This document shows positions 46,303 through 57,986 of a stretch of DNA of 64,000 nucleotides, one piece after another; within the stretch, counting starts at the first letter, position 1, and each line of letters opens with the position of its first letter. The position numbers and the translations under genes were made by a program. Location of the stretch: positions 1,162,031 through 1,226,030 of the forward strand of contig JAESIW010000020.1 in NCBI GenBank assembly GCA_016802295.1. The letters are read 5' to 3'. The notes under the pieces were generated by a model. The model did not search any database, was not told the DNA's origin, and saw nothing but the letters and a program-made list of their open reading frames with translations. The DNA comes from Brachionus rotundiformis (Eukaryota; Rotifera; Eurotatoria; Ploima; Brachionidae).

Positions 46303-48261
46303 TTAATCATTTAGAATTTCAGATTGTTTTTTTAGTTTTAATTTTAGAATTTTCTTACTATTTTTATAATTAAAATATGCTCTGGCTATGTTTATTACCA
46401 TTTCCAATATTTCCACAAAACTCAAAAAACTGGCTCCCATAAATAAACCTAACTGACCACCAATTAGACCAAACATAGTCTCAAGAGTCATAGCTGGAGA
46501 TTCTTCAATAAGAGTATATTTTAAATCTTGGTAAAAAATTGACAACATTAGAACTGATAATTGGACATCACTTTTTCCAGGTGGTTTTTTTAACGGGGGA
46601 GGAGGAGGATGACGCTTAATCGAAGTGGTAATTTGAACTGGTAAGGCAGTGGTAGAAAATGATGAATTACTTAATTGAGCAGTAGTATTTGACTCATTTG
46701 AGAAAGCGTTGCTAGAATTATCATTGTAGTGAAAGGTAACCGATTGATTTTGAGCTAAATTGGCAAGGGAACTACTGGTTCGAACAATCGAATTTTGATT
46801 TGGTGAAGCCGAAGGTCTATTTAAAACCATTCGCTTTCTTCTACGAATAATTGGGGACGAATTGGGAATAAATTGATTTGCTGGATTAAATTTATCAATA
46901 AGATTATTTTGATTAACCAAAATACTTCCATAATAATCTGTTGGATAACTTGATTCACTAACACTTGTGGTATAAATCATCTTATCACAATCATTTGGGC
47001 AAAATCCACCACAAACATCATCAATATTTTTGTTTGAATCAAAGTAGTCTCTTTGCTCTTTGACACAACTCAAGCTGGTCTTGTTATTACAAATGGTTAA
47101 ATTTGATTCAACTATTGGAATGCTTGGATCAGCACAATCACAATTGGGAACTATTTGTTCATATTGGAGACATATTTCGTAGCAAATTTTCTGATAATAT
47201 CTTGATATTGAAAGTGTGTATTTGTGATAAAGAGAATCTCCAGTTAATAATGTATTTGGATCGCTTCTGCATGAGCTGTATGGTGGTGGTTCTTGGGAAT
47301 AGTTTGTTCTTGAAATGGATATTTGAGTCGCTGCTCCGGTCGATACTTCTATTCCATCATACTTCAGAATAGGTCTTACGCCTCGCTCATGGACTACCAC
47401 CTTGATGCCTTTTTTCACAGTGAAAAAATCCTGTTTTCCCGCAACTCCCACAAAAATCTCCATTTTCAGTCCATTTTCTGGTCCAGATTTGCTCGTTTTT
47501 AAGCTATCAACTTTTTGATTATTACCATTAAACAAATCATTAAAAGTGTAGCAATTTCCAAAATCATTATCTCTAAACCAGTGGAAGTCTGAAGTTGAAC
47601 ATTCCTCATTGTTGTAGAAACAACTTACTAGCATTGTATCAATTGTAAATCCTTTTATTTTTAGTTCATCAGAGCTGAGGTTTTTGTCAGAAGTGGCATA
47701 TGCTTTTATGACACTTGATATTTCATCGACTTTTACGACGGCAGTATCATTCTCTGATAATGATATTTTTGGTTCAATTAAATTTTTTTTTAAGATATTT
47801 TCCAAATATGTTCCAGTGGATTGGTCGCTTCCAACATCAAATGGATTGAGATTACAAATGGTAATGGCAGGAAAAGGCGATGGGGAGTCGGATACAATTT
47901 TGTAGCTGACTACAACTTCATATTTAAAATAAGTCATAATAATGGTTACCACAGCTTTTTAAGTTTAATTTTAGTATTTTAAGCTAATTTATATTAATTT
48001 TCAATTACTAAAAATGCAATATGCCATAAAAACAAGAACCAGAATAAGCCAAGTAATTCTAATAATCCAACTGTCTGTTCTGACCATGTTTGAAAATCCA
48101 TGACTTGTGGCATTTTCACACCATTCTTTTACGCATTTTGTTAAAAGCTCTTTGGCTTGATGATCCTGTTTTTTCTTTGATTCTAAAAATAATTTTTCAT
48201 CATTCGAAATGGGTAATGGTGAAACCTTTTTTGATGGTGTCGCAACTCTGTGCTGGTCCAT
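46303..48261 (-). CDS. DEG/ENaC (ASIC/FMRFamide-gated-like) sodium channel
   Basis: Two exons (48261-48009, 47954-46303) give 634 residues. TM1 spans the junction (WIIRITWLILVLVFMAYCIF then TVVTIIMTYF) and is followed by the family signature PFPAITICNLNPF. The ectodomain has the expected Cys-rich finger/thumb region (YQKICYEICLQYEQIVPNCD, VCGGFCPNDCDKMIYTTS). TM2, about residues 576-605, includes the selectivity-filter region GGQLGLFMGASFLSFVEILE with a GAS filter. Members are trimeric amiloride-sensitive Na+ channels gated by peptides, protons or force. Between the palm segment (DYYGSILVN) and the final palm strand (LMLSIFYQDLKYTL) lies an insertion of roughly 90 residues. It is Ser/Asn/Thr-rich, carries IIRRRKRMV near residue 454 and a poly-proline run near 536. 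The gating stimulus is not inferable. Confidence 0.93.
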
Positions 48262-49082
48262 CTTAATATTTAATAAAATCTATTGAAAAATAAAATAAAA
48301 TTTTCTGTAAAAATTAGATTAATCTTTCTATTTTTGTTAAAAATAAATTTTCGGAGTGCTTTCAGTAAATATATTATTAATAATTTAAAAACTTAAAAAA
48401 AACAGTGTGAATTATTTTTTAATCTATTATAAATATAATATTATTTTTTGGATTAATTAAAAAATTTATTGATTAATTTATTAATAACCAAATTATTTCC
48501 TTTACGATTAATATGGTTGAATTTTATAAGATTATGTCTTTAATATTTGCCAATCTGTAAAATAATTACTTCAAGATTTAAATTAATTAAAATTCTGATT
48601 TTAAAACGTTTATTAATTTCTAAAATTATAAATCCTTTCTACTATTCTTTATCAATACAATTCGTAGTCAAAATCTACCGAAAATTTTCTTTTGAGAAAA
48701 AAATTTATAAATGATTTTGTTTCTAAATTTTTCATTTTATACATAATAAAATTAATTTAAAAAGTTTTTTTTATTTCTCGGATATTGGAAAAAAGATTTT
48801 AATGACATTCGATTTAAATCTTAAGTCAACTTGACGAAATAATTTTAAGGAAGACCATTAAAGATTTTAAATTTAAGCAATTAAAAAAATAAAATTTTCA
48901 AAAAACCTTCAATTTCCTTTATTCTTTTGAAGTAATTAATGCTATTTGAAGATTTAAAAAATCAATTAAAAAGTTTTCGATTTACTTAAAATAATGGATA
49001 TTGATAAGTTTTAGAGAAATTTTTATTACATTTTTTTAATTGATTCAAAACACGTTTAGAAGCCTAATTTTATTTAGAAATA
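48262..49082. other. Intergenic
   Basis: This separates the DEG/ENaC start from the RNase Z 3' end. AT-rich; nothing seen. Confidence 0.5.
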
Positions 49083-50368
49083 TTAAATTTTATATGAAAA
49101 AAAATCCTCTGCTGCGATACTGTTATTAAAATGGTTTTTTGCCTCAAATACCAATTTTTGTACGCAATCTATTTCATTATCCGCTTCTAGATTTTCCGGA
49201 TCGATATTTTTCTCAACAAAATAGCTTAATGGTTTATATCTTTGACTAAAATGGTTAAGTATTAAAGCTTTTGCATTTGTTTTATTAGCTACTTCTGCAG
49301 CCATACTTGGTGTTGAGTGTCCATTTGAAATAGCTTTTTCTTTGAATTTGTCCTCCAGTGTGCATTCATGAATTAAAAGATCACTATTTTTAGCTATTTC
49401 AATACTATTTGCTGGAACATCGAAGCAATCTCCTAAAATTGTGATTTTCTTACCAGCTTTTGGCTCTCCAATAAAACAACTAGCCATTAACTTTTAATAA
49501 ATTTAATTCAAATAAGCTTATTGAAACCAAATATACTGTTTTTCCATTTTCCAATTGTACATTTTGGCCTGATTTTATTTTTTTATACAATGGTCCTGGA
49601 GGCAAGCCGGCAGCTTTCAAAGCTTCAACATTTAAACTTCCTTGCTGTGGCTTTTGCTCTATCACAAATCCAAAAGTAGCTACTCTGTGTCTTATCCAAA
49701 TAGCCTTAACACTCATTTGATCTGTTTGATATCTTTTTGTATAAAAATTAAAATGAATTTATGTATAGATGGAAAAATTACAAATCCCAGTAACCATTTT
49801 TATTAAATGATATTTGTTTACCCAAAATTTCACTTGGGTGCAAATAAGAATCCTCATTTTCTATTATTTGCCATTTCTAATTAAATTTTCAAATAAGTTT
49901 CTATCAAAAAATTACAGTCTACTTTAATATCATCTGGTATTTGTTCTTCAATTGGAACTATTTCATGTACAGAATATGGATAAGTAACTAAAGATCGGGA
50001 CAACTCAAGGGAAGTTCTGAGAAACCGCCTGAGTCCGACGGGTCCATAGATTTCAAGTTTTTTATTCTCAACTATATTTTGTCCAATTGTGCACATTAAT
50101 CCAGGCAGGCCAAAAATATGATCACCATGTAAATGTGTCACAAAGATCTTAGTCACTTTGCCAGGCTTTACCGTAGATTTCATAAATTGGACCTGAGTTC
50201 CCTCACCCGCGTCAAATAACCAAACATCACCATCTTTTTAATTTTTGTTTTAAGTTATCTTTTGAATTATTTTATTTAAAAAATCAGACCATGTCGTAAG
50301 CATGTGGCAGACACGCTCCGAACTGGTGAAGGATTATTAGATGCAGTTCCAAGAAATACTATCTCCAT
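49083..50368 (-). CDS. ELAC1: Zinc phosphodiesterase ELAC1 (short-form RNase Z)
   Basis: Five exons (50368-50290, 50233-49923, 49876-49822, 49721-49537, 49490-49083) splice in phase to 345 residues; human ELAC1 has 363. It starts MEIVFLGTASNNPSPVRS. The metallo-beta-lactamase motif is VTHLHGDHIFGLPGL. Other conserved parts are WLFDAGEGTQVQF, EIYGPVGLRRFL, ILGDCFD, LLIHECTLED, GHSTPSMAAEVA and LNHFSQRYKPL. RNase Z enzymes cleave 3' trailers from pre-tRNA, and ELAC1 has also been linked to tRNA repair after ribosome rescue. No mitochondrial targeting sequence is visible, so it is likely cytosolic/nuclear. For exon 4 I chose the second available acceptor (CAAACAG at 49722), because the first gives a stop. 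Confidence 0.93.
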
Positions 50369-51243
50369 AATATTTACTTTTTATTTTTGCATATGAAATT
50401 TAGGAATTTTAAATTTTGGTAAAGCAAATTAAATTCAAAAAAAATTAGCTTGAAATTATTTCAAAACATACTGAAATTTTTGAGAAATTTTAATAAATTT
50501 TTTTGTTACAAATAAAATAATCTCGATTTATTAGAGATATTATTTTTTGATAATTTTTAAATTTGATTTTATTAAAACTAATTTAGATTAATGATTGTAA
50601 AGATCAATGATGACTTGAAAAAAAAGATTATCTTCATTAATTAAAAATATATATAAGAATTTTCAATTTTTTTTAATTTCAAAAGATTTTTTCTGAACTA
50701 AAAAAGTTTTAGCATAACAACCAACAATATTTACCTTTCTAAATTGCTCGTATATGCTTGAACTAATTTATCTATTTCCTATTAAGTAAAAACATTTTTT
50801 TATTAAAATTATGTTATTTGTTTATGATTGATCAAGATTTATTAGAATCAGAATTTTTTTAAAAGTTTTAAATGTTGTTTTTTTAGTTTTTTATTAGCTT
50901 TTTCGATAACTGAATAAAATTTTCATTTAAAATAAAAATTCATATCGATTAAATAAACAAATGAATCAAATGAACGTAACTTTCCATTAAAAATTCTTAA
51001 AAATTATAAAAATATCTTTTTATGAAGTCATAAATAATTTTGAATCTGTTTAAAGTAAGTAATTAATTTAAAATTTAAAAAGCTAATGAATGTTTTATTT
51101 GAATAAAATAATAATGAACTTTCCCATTTAAAAATAATAACAATCTAATTATTTTCTAAAAAATTTGAAAATTTTAATAAATGTTTGAAAAGATTTATAT
51201 TTCATAATTACTATTATGTCCAAAAAATATCAAATAATAAGAT
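50369..51243. other. Intergenic
   Basis: AT-rich 5' flank of ELAC1 and 3' flank of the decarboxylase. I see no genes. Confidence 0.5.
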
Positions 51244-52813
51244 TTAATTAATAGCCAAAAAATGCATAAAATCCGACTTGTTTTCAATCGGTTTTCTAGT
51301 AGGCCTTCCCAAATTTTTTCGATGACCTGGGTTGCATTTTATTTCCATTAAAATTGGACCTTTGGAGCTCTTGATCTTTTGAATACCACTTTTAATTGCT
51401 TCTTTGGAATCAACTGTAAATGCATCTTTATAGCCACATCCGAGCGCTATTTTCGCAAATGAAAAGCTTTCACTCTCAGCATCAGTCGGTTGTCCACCTA
51501 CAGAATCATGAGCACCATTATTGAAAATAATGTGTTTAAAGTTTTCCGTTCCACTTTGTCCTATAGTAGCCATTGTACCCATATGCATCAATACTGATCC
51601 ATCTCCATCAAGACAAAACACCTAGCAACGAATTTTAATCTACAATTAAATTATTTATAATTTATTTTTTACTTCTCTTTTGGATTTGTTCATAGCAATT
51701 CCCATAGCAATAGCAGATGAATGACCCATACTTCCCACAGTTAGGAAATCTTTCTCGTGACCCTGCTTTTTGAATTCTCTGTATTCAAACAACTCACGAG
51801 ATAACATACCAGTTGTTCCCACAACAATATCACGCTCTGAAAGCTCATCAACTATTATTTTCAGAGCATCTTCTCTATTAAAAATACTTAAAATAATTAA
51901 TTAAATTAATTAGTTATAAGTTAGATTAATTTTTATCGTACTATTTTGGTGGAGATTTTTGAAATTTAAATGGCAAAAATGTTTGTCTACGAACTAACAA
52001 GCAATATGGCCCTTTGGCATTTTTCATATACTGTTTGGCCGTGAGTAAAGCTTGTTCAGCGCCTTCTTGATAATCTGGTAAAGTTTGAAATGGTATTCCG
52101 AGTGCAGCTAAGATTCCAGGAGTCGATTGACCCTGAACTCTGTGCTGAGGTTCATCTCTTTTACCAGGCTCGCCTCGCCAGCCTATCAAAAGCAGCATTG
52201 GAATACTGTAGACTGCTGGGACGGCCAAAGACATTACTGGATTCACTATATTTCCCAAACCAGAGTTTTGTAAATAAACCATGGGATTTTTTCCTGTTGC
52301 TAGGTGATAGCCCGCAGCCATTGCAATCGCAGCACCCTCATTTGAAGTAATAATATGCTTATCTTTCTTCACATGAGTAGAAATATAAGCACAAAAATCT
52401 TGATACGGTTAGTATTAGATATTTTTTGTAAATATTTTATTTTTAATATACCTTTAAGTAATGAATCAGGGACACCACAAAAAAAATCAATTTCACTAAT
52501 TGTTTGTACGGACTTAAAAAATTCTGCAGGGTCAAGAAAGTCCCTGATTAACTCTGTCATATCTTGGACTTCTTCATTTCTTTTTTTTTGTTCTTGGATT
52601 TGCTTTGGAAAAAGTTTATTTTAAAAAATATTATAATTTGTCATAGAAACTTACTTCCTCAACTGTTAAGGTATGCTTGTCATTTTCCAATCTAAACCAG
52701 CGTTTTTGGTCGATTGCGAGAGCTGGAGCTGATAATTTGACCAAATTTGGACCATTTGGAGATAAAATTTTATTCAAACTAAACAAGTTTTTAATAATCA
52801 AACGTTTATTCAT
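51244..52813 (-). CDS. Phosphonopyruvate decarboxylase
   Basis: Five exons (52813-52655, 52602-52452, 52398-51942, 51886-51673, 51621-51244) give 452 residues in phase. A basic, Asn/Leu-rich N-terminus (MNKRLIIKNLFSLNKI) could be a mitochondrial presequence. The TPP-enzyme halves follow. The PYR domain has FFCGVPDSLLKDFCAYI, SNEGAAIAMAAGYHLATGK, YLQNSGLGNIVNPVMSLA and LLIGWRGEPGKRDEPQH. The PP domain has VGSMGHSSAIAMGIAMNKSK, LDGDGSVLMHMGTMA and NNGAHDSVGGQPT. The enzyme converts 3-phosphonopyruvate to phosphonoacetaldehyde, the step that pulls phosphonate biosynthesis forward, for example towards 2-aminoethylphosphonate. Its partner PEP mutase is not in this window. The gene has ordinary short introns and host-like composition, so it is a resident animal gene and not bacterial contamination. 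Confidence 0.93.
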
Positions 52814-53638
52814 TTTAATTTTTTTTCTAAAATAAATCTGAAAATGTGAAAAATAATAATTTACAAATTTTAAGCTTATGTTTTTAATTAAATTTTTTCT
52901 TATCACCAACTTTAATTATGAATAGAAAATATAGCTTTAAATATTCAGCTGAATGAGATAAATTTTTATTTTAAAAAAGACAAAAATTTTTTTAGTTTAA
53001 TCAACCATGTGAAAAATATTCTTAAATTGGCCACTAAAATAATGAATTAACTAAATCATAAATAAATTTAATATTAAAAATTTTGATAGAAATTAAATAT
53101 AATATGCGTGAGTTTGTTTATTAATGATAATATTTTCAAAATACTTATTTACTTAGGTTAGCACTGGTTTAGATAAATCAAGCATAAAAACTTAAATAAA
53201 AAAAAGCTTAAATATTATCCAAAAATTCATGTCATGGTCAAATATTTTAAACTATCTTTTAAAGTTAAGATGCCTTACGATACAAGTTTTAAATCATCAA
53301 TTTTAAACTAATAATTTTTTATTTTTCATTGATCATGAAAATTTATGCTGCATTCTTTATAAAAATAAAATTTTCTCTGAGGAAAATAGCTGATTTGTTT
53401 CTTTATAAAAGCTGAAAATATTTATATTTATTATTAATTGTATACGTGGAATTTCTTGGTGAATATATTTAAAAATTAAAGGAAAATTTGATGGTTTTAT
53501 TTTTAAATTCTGAGGACAATTAATGATAAAATTATAATTTTTATAATTTTTTAATTAAAGTATGCATTCACTAGCATCAATTGATTGATTTATTTCTAAG
53601 GCTTAAATGTCCAACAAAATGTCTTCGATTTCAATGCT
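52814..53638. other. Intergenic
   Basis: It holds the promoter of the decarboxylase and the 3' flank of PLPBP. AT-rich; no other feature found. Confidence 0.5.
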
Positions 53639-54941
53639 TTACCGACTTCCAAATATCAAACTGCCAACACGTACATTTGTGCTTCCCATTATTACCTTAA
53701 ATAAATGATTTAATTTTCGATAAATTTCAATTAAAAATATTAAATAATTTATTATTTTTATCATATTTATCTTCTAAAAAAGTTTAAATCATGAAAGATT
53801 ATAATTATAGTACAATAAAATTAAGTAAAATAAAATTTAAATTGTGAAAGATTGAATAAATTTCCTGGTTATAATTTTAACTTTAATTCTAAATCTTTTT
53901 TAGTTTTTATATTATTTTCTAATTAATTATTAAATCTCAACCATTAAAAACCTCGTTTTTAATCTAGATTCAATATTTATGTTATGAAGAAGCTTTATAT
54001 TAGTAAACAAAAGTTTTTAAATTATTAAATGGCTCTCACTTTGCCAAATCAGAAAATTATTTTTATAATATTTAAATATTTTTTAATACTAACCGCTTGT
54101 TCAAAGTCATGTGACATTCCCATGCTAAGTTCAATTGAATTGGGATCTAGAGAAAATCTCTCTACCAATTTATTTTTACATTCAATCAAATTCTACGTAA
54201 AATAAAATTAAAATTTAATTTTACTGAAAATAAATTGTACTTTAAAGTCAGTGTTTATTTCATCCATATTAGTGGATTGCTCATAAGATCCGATTGTCAT
54301 TAAGCCTAAAACATTCAGATTTTTACAATTATTTTTAATATGGTCATAAACTTGTTCTAACTCTGAAGGAACTATTCCACTTTTTTCTTAGATGAAATTA
54401 TTTTTGTTTTAGTTTTTTTAATATTCAATTAATATAATCTTACGAGGTTCATTACTGGTATTTACTTGAATCATTATGTTCATGATTTTATTAGATGATT
54501 TTAATGTGTTATTTAAAATATCGGCTAATTTAGCTGAGTCAACTGTTTCAATTAGGAAAATATTTGGCAACCCTTAATTAAATAATTAATTATTATTGTA
54601 ATATTTCATTATTTTTTCTAACCTAAGACTTTTTTTGCTTTGTTACTTTGAAGATGTCCGATAAAGTGCCACTTAATTTCCGGGCAAGAATTAAGGATCT
54701 TTTCTGATTGAGATTTTTCTTCTAGCTCTTGGACATAATTTTCACCAAAATGTCTCTGACCCGCCTGATAAGCAGTTATAATATGATCAACTGACTTGAG
54801 TTTGGAGACAGCAACTAAACGAACATCTCTATTTGGTGCATTTAGTGAAGCTTTTTTGGATTCCTCAATTCGTTCCAATACATTTTTTAAATTGGTGGCA
54901 ATGTTTTCCATCTTATCTAGAACGATATTTCTAGAATTCAA
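53639..54941 (-). CDS. PLPBP: Pyridoxal phosphate homeostasis protein (PROSC/YggS family)
   Basis: Five exons (54941-54623, 54572-54444, 54386-54241, 54192-54094, 53695-53639) give 249 residues. The PLP lysine is in LVAVSKLKSVD (Lys47). Other family blocks are RHFGENYVQELEEKS, EIKWHFIGHLQSNKAKKVLG, LPNIFLIETVDSAKLA, IMIQVNTSNE, LGLMTIGSYE, ELSMGMSHDFEQA and IMGSTNVRVGSLIFGSR. The family folds as a single TIM barrel and buffers or delivers pyridoxal phosphate without a known catalytic reaction. The protein ends right at the FGSR motif, lacking the ~25-residue tail of vertebrate PLPBP. The final exon is only 57 nt and lies 398 bp from exon 4, so it is easily missed. Its ATG lies 198 bp from the SLC29 stop. 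Confidence 0.94.
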
Positions 54942-55139
54942 GTTTCAAATTTATTTTCAAATTATAAATAAAATTTTATGTAAATTTTTATAATTTTGAT
55001 ATAATTAGAAATTATTTTTAAAAATCTCTAAAATAAAAAAATTTGATCAAGATATTTTTTTATTTGTAAAAAAATAAAAATAAACATTAAAAAATTTTAT
55101 AATTTTTTTCATAACTTTATACAATTAAACAAAAAAATC

Positions 55140-56846
55140 CTAAACTCGGTATAAAACCATCAGCTCAAATATTTTGGTAAATTGAAGACCAGATGCAACT
55201 CCGATTGCAATAGTTAGGGCACTTATCATAGAAACAGTTCCTTTGTGTTCGTCTTCCACAAAATTAGGTGTATACATCATTAATAAGCTGGTAAAATAGC
55301 CAAATAAAATTGCAGAAGCTGAGCAGATAATCCAATAGATATAGTCGTTTGTAATTAAAATGGGTATTCTGTGAGGAAGTTCTGGTCGATAATTACAAAT
55401 AGAAAAAAGGAAAAATACTCCAATTGCTCTTATAACTACTGCTAATGGTATCCATTTCGGACCTGGTATCTGAAAAAATCGTGGCAAAATGTTACCAAGT
55501 AAAACCAGAAAATTAAAAGTCAAAAAGACAACTATGTCCAAGTAGAACTCATCACTAATTATAAAATCTTGGTTATATTTTTTTATTTGAATTTGGAAAA
55601 CAGGAAAAATGGTCAAAGTGCTGAAAAAATTGAGCCAAATGCAAAAAAGATATACACCAGTTCTTCTTATTAATTGTAAGTAGGGAATTGCTCTCGTAAA
55701 ACCACTCGTCTCTAGTAAACTAAGGCGCTTTTTCTCTTCGTCCAATTTGATACAAAATTTATAAAATTTCTAAATTTTTTTAAAAAATGAATTTTTAAAT
55801 AATCAATTTGGGAAATTAGATACTTACTGTCTTGTGCATTAAAAAATATCCTATCAATGCCAGCAAAACTACCAAGAATGCGGCAAGAAAATAATAAATG
55901 GCTGCAAATTTTAAGCTCCCCGTGACTTAAAAAATTAAAATTAAATAAAAATAATTTAAATGTTTTATGTTACCCTTTTTTGAAAAGATACTAGCCAATG
56001 CTGTAAAACATCCAGCAAAATTCTAATTGAAAATTTAAACTTTTTTTAACTCAATTTTAAAAAATTTACATTGCCTAAAATAATGGCATTAATGTACTCT
56101 TTGGGAAATATTGAAGATAAATAAAACACTGATGAATTCATTATTCCAGTTGAGATGAACATGATAACCACTGTTACACAAACTTGATAGAAAAATAAAA
56201 CAGGCCCTTAAAATTACGAACAATTTTAAAAAACAAAAATTTTTTCTTATAAAAATAATATTAATAATATTACATTCGGAAGAGTCAATAAAAGCTAATC
56301 CAATGTGGTATAGCAAAACAAATGAACAAATTATTAATGTAAATGGTATTCGATTTTTTGGATTGCTTATTAGATAACAAAATAATAGGAAATATCTTTT
56401 TTTTCTATGTTTACCCTCCGAAAGATATAAAAATGTTCACTAAGTTCATTAAAACATTTGTGAATTGTCCAATGTTGCTAATGTAGAATTCAAAGTTTCG
56501 TATGTATGTTGAATTTTTGTCCAAATTGGTGCTATTCAGTTTATAGTCAATGAAATACTTTAATTTTAATTATTATTTTTTTAGATTTTTTTTCTGACTC
56601 TAGCTTACATACCGATGTAGCAGTTATAAAAACATTCCATGGTAAAAGACATCCAACACCAAAAAGGAACATAATTGTATATACAAAATAAAATCTGTCG
56701 GATATTAGCTGATTTAGATGTAAAGTGTGGCGATCTCTTAATTTATTATTGTTCCAATCTTGGGAATAATTTGATCCAAGAAGCGGTTGAGTAGAGATTG
56801 TCTCTATTGAAAATGATCGTTCATCTGATGATACATTAGTTTCCAT
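55140..56846 (-). CDS. Equilibrative nucleoside transporter (SLC29/ENT family)
   Basis: Seven exons (56846-56613, 56557-56415, 56365-56274, 56206-56070, 56022-55974, 55925-55828, 55769-55140) give 460 residues in phase; human ENT1 has 456. The N-terminal signature GVGCLLPWNVFITATS lies in TM1. Eleven hydrophobic segments are visible, including FFYQVCVTVVIMFISTGIM and SVFYLSSIFPKEYINAIILG. A large charged loop follows TM6 (FCIKLDEEKKRLSLLETSGF). TM7 onward carries TGVYLFCIWLNFFSTLTIFP, FLVLLGNILPRF and FGYFTSLLMMYTPNFVEDEH. Family members move nucleosides or nucleobases by facilitated diffusion across plasma or lysosomal membranes. I cannot tell ENT1-3-like from ENT4-like specificity. The acidic/Ser N-terminal tail contains ETISTQPLLG, a possible dileucine-type sorting signal. 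Confidence 0.9.
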
Positions 56847-57986
56847 CTTCGAGTGAAGTTCCTTTTAAATTTACTTGTTTATAAATAATTAATTTGCTTT
56901 ACCAACTTATTAACATAATATTACAAAAATTTCAGCATTTTTGTATCAATTTTTGGTTTCAGTTTCACTTCTAATTTAACATTGTCTTAATGACAAATGC
57001 GGAAATATATCTTTTGATTCAAATTAAGACAGCAAATTTAAAATGAAAGAGTATTTTTTAAACTTAAATTTAATGGAAAAGATTGCCAATATTTTACTCT
57101 ATTCAATTGAGAAAGCGTTACATGTGGCTTTTCTATAGTAGTTAATTTTGAGAACTTAATATAATAAATAATTTGAATAAATAAAAAACAATTATATTAG
57201 CTTCAAAAAAATTATTTAGTTTGTTTATGAAATTCATAATTTCTCTTGGTATTTTTTTCCACGAATTAACCATCCAATTTTCCAGAAAGAGTATTCTCAT
57301 TCTTTTGGACTATTTTTAGGTTTATAAAAGGGGCAAAATAAAAAAAGGGTTTCTTGAATATTATTATCTGTCATCAATCCAAAAATGTAAAACCAAAAAA
57401 AATTAAGTGAGTAAATCTTTTATTTTTAAACCTTTTTACCAGACTTTTTTTTAAAATTTTTTTTAAGTCAAGTTATTTGCCTATACTTTGCAAAAAAATG
57501 ATCAAATTATTTCGAAATTTTAAAAATCATAGTCTTTGTAATTTAAAAATTCATATTTTTCTTGAAAAATTTTTTTTTAATCTTTAATTGACTTATGACT
57601 TGTGACTTAAAAACAACTCTGCTTTTTGCCAATACTCTTGACGATTTTAGAGCTCATAATTGGATCTGTCACTGAAAATACTTAATAAAAGATTAATTCA
57701 TATACTGTTCGAATCTAACTTAACAAAAGAACAGAGCAAAACTTTTTCAAAGCCAATTTCTATCACTTTACCAAATATTTCACAATTTTTTGTGCACCAA
57801 TCTTTTTATGTTAATTTTAAGCTTAATGATTTTAATTTATTTTATTAAAATATACATAAATTGCAACCATACACTTGGTATTAATTTCATTCAAAATGGT
57901 TTCATAGACGATCTTTTTCTTTATAAATCACGCATTCAACTAATAAACTAAAGCTTATTTTTTATAACTAGAATCTAAAGTATACA
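56847..57986. other. Intergenic, divergent promoters, with dispersed repeat
   Basis: This lies between the 5' ends of the SLC29 gene (-) and DDX5 (+). Around 57480-57640 it holds a copy of the repeat also seen at 20370-20600. A 62-codon frame at 57660-57848 has no recognisable features. Confidence 0.55.
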
